From Lachnospiraceae bacterium (lineage in GTDB: Bacteria; Bacillota; Clostridia; Lachnospirales; Lachnospiraceae), in the NCBI GenBank assembly GCA_900764225.1, contig CAAFNG010000286.1, positions 1 through 10,609 on the forward strand: a stretch of 10,609 nt of DNA, given 5' to 3'. Position 1 is the stretch's first letter. Every line of letters begins with the position of its first letter. Shown here in pieces: positions 6,990-10,609 of the stretch. Under the pieces are notes generated by a model, which saw only the letters and a list, made by a program, of their open reading frames with translations, had not been told where the DNA came from and did not search any database. A program made the translations under genes and the position numbers.

Positions 6990-7698
6990 GAAAATGGCAG
7001 GACTGCTGTTGGGAGTCATGATGCTTTTTACAACATCAACCACAGCATTTGCCTATGTGGATGAATCGGCAGAGGCATCCAAAGTAGAGACAACTCAGAC
7101 GGAACAGTCAACAGACAAAGAAGAGAAAAAGGACGAGGCGACAAACACAAACGAGGTGCTGCCGGAAGATGGAACAGACAAGGGAACTGCATTTACGACA
7201 CCTGGCAATGGTGAAGTCAAGGATGACATTACCGATGATTCCACAAAGGAATTTCTTACGGTTACAACGAAGAATAACAACACTTTCTATATCGTGATTG
7301 ACCGCAGTGCCACATCCCAGAATGTCTATATGTTATCTCAGATTGATGAGAATGATCTGTCCGAGTTTCTGGATAAAGACAGTACAGCTGCTGTTGTAAC
7401 ACCACAGCCAGATAAATCAAAGGTAGTGCTGGATGAAACAAATAATGAGGATGTAGACAAGGAAGCTACCATTGATCCGGAGAAAACAGCATCTGCAAAA
7501 ACCAATATGGGTGCAATGGCAACAATCCTAATCCTGGCTCTCGGCGGTGTGGCAGCTTACTACTACTTCAAGATCTATAAACCTAAAAAAGAGGAAGATG
7601 AGGATGATCAGCCGGAAGGTTTGGAAACAGGTGGACTGGAAGAAGTTCCGGATGAGGAAGAGTCTGAAGACGAAGATTTTGAAGAAAATGAAAAATAA
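6964..7698 (+). CDS. DUF4366-family (CD1107-type) exported membrane protein with acidic tail
   Basis: The 244-residue protein starts at the ATG at 6964, nine bases after AAGGAGG (6948-6954); an in-frame ATG at 6910 lacks a ribosome site. Residues 1-30 form a signal peptide ending TTAFA. A Thr/Glu/Lys-rich low-complexity stretch follows, then a short ordered segment near 95-140 (EFLTVTTKNNNTFYIVIDR and the LSQIDENDLSEFLD region). A second linker leads to one membrane helix near 183-204 (ATILILALGGVAAYYYF). The remaining 40 residues are extremely rich in Glu and Asp. The expected topology is outside N-domain, inside acidic tail. This is the DUF4366 pattern, known from conjugative elements, function unknown. 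The order hydrolase, DUF4315, DUF4366 suggests they act together at the membrane during mating, an inference. Confidence 0.88.
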   Translation: MVKWKKMNKKMAGLLLGVMMLFTTSTTAFAYVDESAEASKVETTQTEQSTDKEEKKDEATNTNEVLPEDGTDKGTAFTTPGNGEVKDDITDDSTKEFLTVTTKNNNTFYIVIDRSATSQNVYMLSQIDENDLSEFLDKDSTAAVVTPQPDKSKVVLDETNNEDVDKEATIDPEKTASAKTNMGAMATILILALGGVAAYYYFKIYKPKKEEDEDDQPEGLETGGLEEVPDEEESEDEDFEENEK

Positions 7699-7710
7699 AT
7701 AAACTTTTTT

Positions 7711-7744
7711 AGCGGAGGGGGCTGTAAAACATGCTCTCTCCGTT
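7711..7744 (+). terminator. Hairpin before topB: possible weak terminator or attenuator
   Basis: In the 72-base gap between DUF4366 and topB, CGGAGGGGGC (7713-7722) pairs with GCTCTCTCCG (7733-7742), ten base pairs with two G-U wobbles. AG (7711-7712) and TT (7743-7744) can add two more, and TGT/ACA in the loop a further three with a bulge. The stem is followed by TTTCGTT rather than a clean T run, so it would be a poor intrinsic terminator. It may instead reduce read-through or stabilise an mRNA end, setting topB apart from the transfer genes. The hairpin ends ten bases before the topB ribosome site. Confidence 0.45.
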
Positions 7745-7770
7745 TCGTTATATGAAGGAGGTAATACATC

Positions 7771-9882
7771 ATGTATTTAGTAATTGCAGAAAAACCAAGT
7801 GTATCAAGAGCAATCGCAGAAGTGATTGGAGCACAGGAACGAGAAGACGGATATTTACAAGGAACCGACTGTATGGTCAGCTGGTGTTTCGGACATCTGG
7901 CCGAATATGTTTCACCGGATGCTTACGATGAGAAATTTAACCAGTGGAGATATGAAGATCTCCCGATCATCCCGAAAGACTGGAAAGTTACAGTCTCAGA
8001 AGATAAGAAAGATCAGTTCTATATCTTAAAAAGACTGCTCAACAGTCCGGAAATTGAATACGTCGTAAATGCCTGTGATGCCGGACGTGAAGGAGAATTA
8101 ATCTTCAAACATGTCTATGACTTATCCGGAAGTAAAAAGCCGGTGAAACGATTATGGATCAGTTCTCTGGAAGATTCCGCAATCCTTGATGGAATGCAGC
8201 ATCTGAGATCCGCAGAGGAATACCGACATCTGGCCGAAGCTGCTGTATGCCGTTCTCAGGCTGACTGGCTGGTCGGAATGAATGCAACCAGAGCTTACAC
8301 CACAAAGTACTTCAAAAAGCTGACCGTTGGAAGGGTTCAGACACCGACACTTGCCATGTTGGTGGAACGTGCCGAACAGATCAGCAATTTCCAGAAAGAA
8401 AAGTATTTCAATGTAGAACTGGATTGTGACGGAATTCCGGCAGTAAAGTCAAAGATCTTTGATCCGGATGAGGCGGAACAGTTAAGAAGCAGATGCCATG
8501 GAAATGAAGCTATTGTCACTTCAGTAAAAGAAACGGAAAAGAAAGTAAAAGCACCAAAGCTTTATGACCTGACCACACTGCAGAGAGAAGCAAACCGTAT
8601 CTATGGAATGACAGCCAAACAGACACTGGATACCGCTCAGAGCCTGTACGAAAAGAAACTGATCACTTATCCAAGAACAGACAGCCAGTATCTGACAGAA
8701 GATATGGAACAGACTGCAAGAAATGTGGTTCGTCAGATTTATGAGAAATATCAGCTGACAGGTCCGTTTGATCAGCCGGAGCAGCCAGATGTGAAGAAAG
8801 TCATGAATAACAGCAAAGTGACAGATCACCATGCAATCATCCCAACGATGGAGCTTGCATCCAGCCATCTGGATGAACTGAAATCCTGGGAAGAAAAGAT
8901 TCTCTTCCTGATCGCAGTCCATACGGTCATGGCAATGAGTAAGGATCACATTTACCAGGAAACAGAGATTGAAGTGGAATGCCAGGGAGAAATCTTCAAA
9001 GCAAAAGGAAAGATTGTTCTGCAGGATGGATGGAAACTCTTTGAAAACTGCTTCAAGAATAAGGACCGCATGGCAATCGTAGATCCGGATCAGGAAATGA
9101 AAGAGAGGATGCCGAAAGTAACCCAGGGACAGACTTTCTATGCTGTAGTTGCAGAAAAGACAGAACATTTTACATCGCCACCAAAACCATACAGCGAAGA
9201 TACTCTCCTTGCGGCAATGGAAACAGCTGGAAATAAGGAATTCGATGAAGATACGGAAAAGAAAGGATTAGGAACTCCGGCAACAAGAGCCGGTATCATC
9301 GAGAAACTGATCTATTCCCAATATGCCACCCGAAAAGGAAAACAGATCCTTCCAACAGATGATGGAAAAGTCCTTGTGGAGATCCTGCCAGACTTCCTGA
9401 AATCTGCAAGTATGACTGCAGAATGGGAAAACCAGTTGCTTTTGATGGAGCATGGAGAGATTGCACCGGAACAGTTTATGACTGGGATCAAAAACATGCT
9501 GACCATGATGCTGAATGGATGCGATGCGATTTCCGAAGAAGAAACAAGAAGATTTCAGACCAGAGAAAGCATTGGAACCTGTCCGGTATGTGGAAGCCTG
9601 GTATATGAAAGTAAAACCAACTTCTATTGCAGCAACCACGATTGCCACTTTGCTCTCTGGAAAGATAACCGCTATCTGCAGAGCATGGAAAAAACCATGG
9701 ATAAAAAGATGGCTGCAGAACTTCTGAAAAACGGAAGTGTGCATGTAAAAGACCTGTATTCCAGAAAGAAAAATATGTACTTTGAGGCAGATCTTCATAT
9801 GGATGCAGATGAAACCGGAAGGGTGAATTTCTCTTTATCCTTTCCACAAAAGAAACCAAAAAACAAAAGCAAAAAGAAATAA
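7771..9882 (+). CDS. topB: DNA topoisomerase III, mobile-element type IA enzyme
   Basis: The 703-residue protein starts at an ATG nine bases after AAGGAGG (7755-7761). It opens with a TOPRIM domain (MYLVIAEKPSVSRAIAEVIG; E7). The acidic TOPRIM motif reads DAGREGE at 103-109, where many homologues have DxDxE, so the second Asp is Gly here. The core contains the catalytic tyrosine Y300 in LITYPRTDSQYL. A zinc-finger motif near the C-terminus has cysteines at 604, 607, 620 and 625, and the protein ends in a Lys-rich tail. Family knowledge: type IA enzymes cut and rejoin one strand through a tyrosine-DNA bond to relax negative supercoils or resolve linked DNA. Copies like this are regular members of Tn1549-type elements and probably serve the element's DNA during transfer or replication. 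No truncation is seen. Confidence 0.95.
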   Translation: MYLVIAEKPSVSRAIAEVIGAQEREDGYLQGTDCMVSWCFGHLAEYVSPDAYDEKFNQWRYEDLPIIPKDWKVTVSEDKKDQFYILKRLLNSPEIEYVVNACDAGREGELIFKHVYDLSGSKKPVKRLWISSLEDSAILDGMQHLRSAEEYRHLAEAAVCRSQADWLVGMNATRAYTTKYFKKLTVGRVQTPTLAMLVERAEQISNFQKEKYFNVELDCDGIPAVKSKIFDPDEAEQLRSRCHGNEAIVTSVKETEKKVKAPKLYDLTTLQREANRIYGMTAKQTLDTAQSLYEKKLITYPRTDSQYLTEDMEQTARNVVRQIYEKYQLTGPFDQPEQPDVKKVMNNSKVTDHHAIIPTMELASSHLDELKSWEEKILFLIAVHTVMAMSKDHIYQETEIEVECQGEIFKAKGKIVLQDGWKLFENCFKNKDRMAIVDPDQEMKERMPKVTQGQTFYAVVAEKTEHFTSPPKPYSEDTLLAAMETAGNKEFDEDTEKKGLGTPATRAGIIEKLIYSQYATRKGKQILPTDDGKVLVEILPDFLKSASMTAEWENQLLLMEHGEIAPEQFMTGIKNMLTMMLNGCDAISEEETRRFQTRESIGTCPVCGSLVYESKTNFYCSNHDCHFALWKDNRYLQSMEKTMDKKMAAELLKNGSVHVKDLYSRKKNMYFEADLHMDADETGRVNFSLSFPQKKPKNKSKKK

Positions 9883-9910
9883 GAAAACAGATTAGAGGAG
9901 AAAACGAAGA

Positions 9911-10577
9911 ATGAATTTTAATGAATTTGTAAATGAAGTAAAGGACAATATCAAACTCTTTTTACCAAGGGATTATGAGAATGCAGAGGTATCAACGATG
10001 GAGTGTCAGAAACTGAACCGTGCCTATACGGGACTGATGGTGAGAAAAGAAGGTGAGATGCTTACCCCGACGATCAATCTTAACCAGCTGTATGAAGCAT
10101 ATAAAGCACAGCCTGGCGTAACAATGGAAACTGTATGCAGAAAGATTGCAGATATAGTTATTGAGGCACCGATACAGGTTGATCTGAAAGCTATTTTAAA
10201 CTATGAAGATGTGAAGGACAAGCTGTTTATCCGTGTGTCATCAGCCGAAGCAAATAAGGAAGTCCTCGAAATTGTGCCACACCAGCTAAAGGAAGATCTT
10301 GCAATTACCTATCATGTGGCAGTAGGCAAGAATCAGGATGGATTAAGTTCCATGCTGATTACAAATGAAATGATGAAGGAATATGGAGTGACACAGGAGC
10401 AGATTCATGAAGACGCTATGAAAAGTTCACCGCGTGTCATGGTCCCAGAGGTATCAAGTATAGGTGTACTGATAGATGAAATATATCAGAAAAATATTCT
10501 CATGCTGACACCAGATGAACGTGAAATGCTGTTAGAAACATTGCAGGAGTCAAGCGAGATGCCGACATTCTTTGTTG
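9911..10577 (+). CDS. DUF5688-family protein, 3' end missing at contig edge
   Basis: The ATG at 9911 lies ten bases after AGAGGAG (9894-9900), 28 bases downstream of topB. About 222 real codons follow, beginning MNFNEFVNEVKDNIKLFLP. The pattern of FLP.DY.NAEVS, then TP.INL..LYEAY and RKIADIV resembles DUF5688, a family of cytoplasmic proteins found in conjugative elements and gut Firmicutes, function unknown. No membrane segment or signal peptide is seen. The open frame continues without a stop to the window end, but bases from 10578 are sequencing adapter, so the last genuine codons are those for PTFFV. The rest of the gene is missing, not naturally truncated. Family assignment rests on recalled sequence pattern. 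Confidence 0.8.
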
Positions 10578-10609
10578 CTGTCTCTTATACACATCTGACG
10601 CTGCCGACG
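10578..10609. other. Illumina Nextera (Tn5) adapter contamination at the contig end
   Basis: Bases 10578-10596 read CTGTCTCTTATACACATCT, the reverse complement of the 19-bp Tn5 mosaic end used in Nextera libraries. Bases 10597-10609 continue GACGCTGCCGACG, the Nextera read-1 adapter. All 32 bases match what I know of that adapter with no mismatch. This is a library artefact left after assembly, not host or element DNA. Read in the DUF5688 frame it encodes the familiar spurious peptide VSYTHLTLPT. Coding claims should stop at 10577, and the few bases just before it deserve caution. Confidence 0.97.

Larger units (their letters stand above)
108..10577 (+). mobile_element. Internal fragment of a Tn1549/CTn-type integrative conjugative element
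   Basis: The collinear set Maff2, TrbL-like, PrgI, VirB4, small unknown, 3D-NlpC/P60 hydrolase, DUF4315, DUF4366, topoisomerase III and DUF5688 is the known core order of Tn1549-like and C. difficile CTn-like elements of Firmicutes. All genes are on one strand with short gaps or overlaps. Neither element end is present: no integrase, excisionase, attachment site, relaxase or coupling protein is seen, so the true element extends beyond both edges. The left limit given is where recognisable element sequence begins and the right limit is the last base before adapter sequence. Element family is inferred from gene order; the exact element cannot be named. Confidence 0.88.

Noticed and set aside
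7731..7931. Plus-strand 66-residue frame starting in the hairpin before topB.
   Set aside because: It overlaps the topB start in another frame and has no ribosome site; its start ATG is in the hairpin loop/stem.
8521..9798. Minus-strand open frames of 215 and 176 residues opposite topB.
   Set aside because: They are shadows of the topB frame; the composition is unnatural and no start signals are seen.
10550..10609. A natural C-terminus or conserved motif in the last residues of the DUF5688 frame.
   Set aside because: The final ten codons or so derive from the Nextera adapter.

Overview
The window is a fragment of an integrative and conjugative element of the Tn1549 / C. difficile CTn type, from a gut-type Firmicute, most likely a Clostridia or Lachnospiraceae relative. 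Every gene lies on the + strand. The evidence is gene content and order: Maff2 remnant, TrbL/VirB6-like protein (CD1112 type), PrgI, VirB4 ATPase, a small unknown protein, CD1108-type cell-wall hydrolase, DUF4315, DUF4366 (CD1107 type), topoisomerase III, DUF5688. AGGAGG-type ribosome sites, TTG starts and moderate base composition also fit. No relaxase, VirD4 coupling protein, integrase, oriT or cargo gene is visible, so this is the middle of a larger element.

Layout. Positions 1-107 hold palindromic, apparently non-coding DNA joined to the last 28 codons of a Maff2-type small membrane protein (108-191). Positions 211-6654 are a compact mating-channel block. It runs TrbL-like channel subunit, PrgI membrane protein, VirB4 motor, a 152-residue unknown protein, and a membrane-anchored 3D + NlpC/P60 peptidoglycan hydrolase. 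Positions 6681-7698 encode a short coiled-coil protein (DUF4315) and a signal-peptide/single-TM protein with a strongly acidic tail (DUF4366). After a 72-base gap with a hairpin come topB (7771-9882) and the start of a DUF5688 gene (9911 onward).

How they work together (family knowledge plus inference): the TrbL-like protein and PrgI form the inner-membrane part of a Gram-positive type IV secretion machine, VirB4 powers it, and the hydrolase opens the cell wall locally. DUF4315 and DUF4366 accompany this machinery in such elements with unknown roles. TopB probably handles topology of the element's DNA during transfer or replication. Several genes overlap (20, 14 and 26 bases), so translational coupling in one operon is likely.

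Two cautions. The last 32 bases (10578-10609) are Illumina Nextera adapter, not genome. The DUF5688 gene is therefore cut by a contig end, and the apparent C-terminus reading SYTHLTLPT is artefactual. The left edge, where Maff2 is abruptly replaced by other DNA, could be a real insertion or an assembly joint. I found no convincing new biological system. The least explained items are the 152-residue protein, a possible AUA start for the hydrolase gene, and opposite-charge cytoplasmic tails on two membrane proteins.
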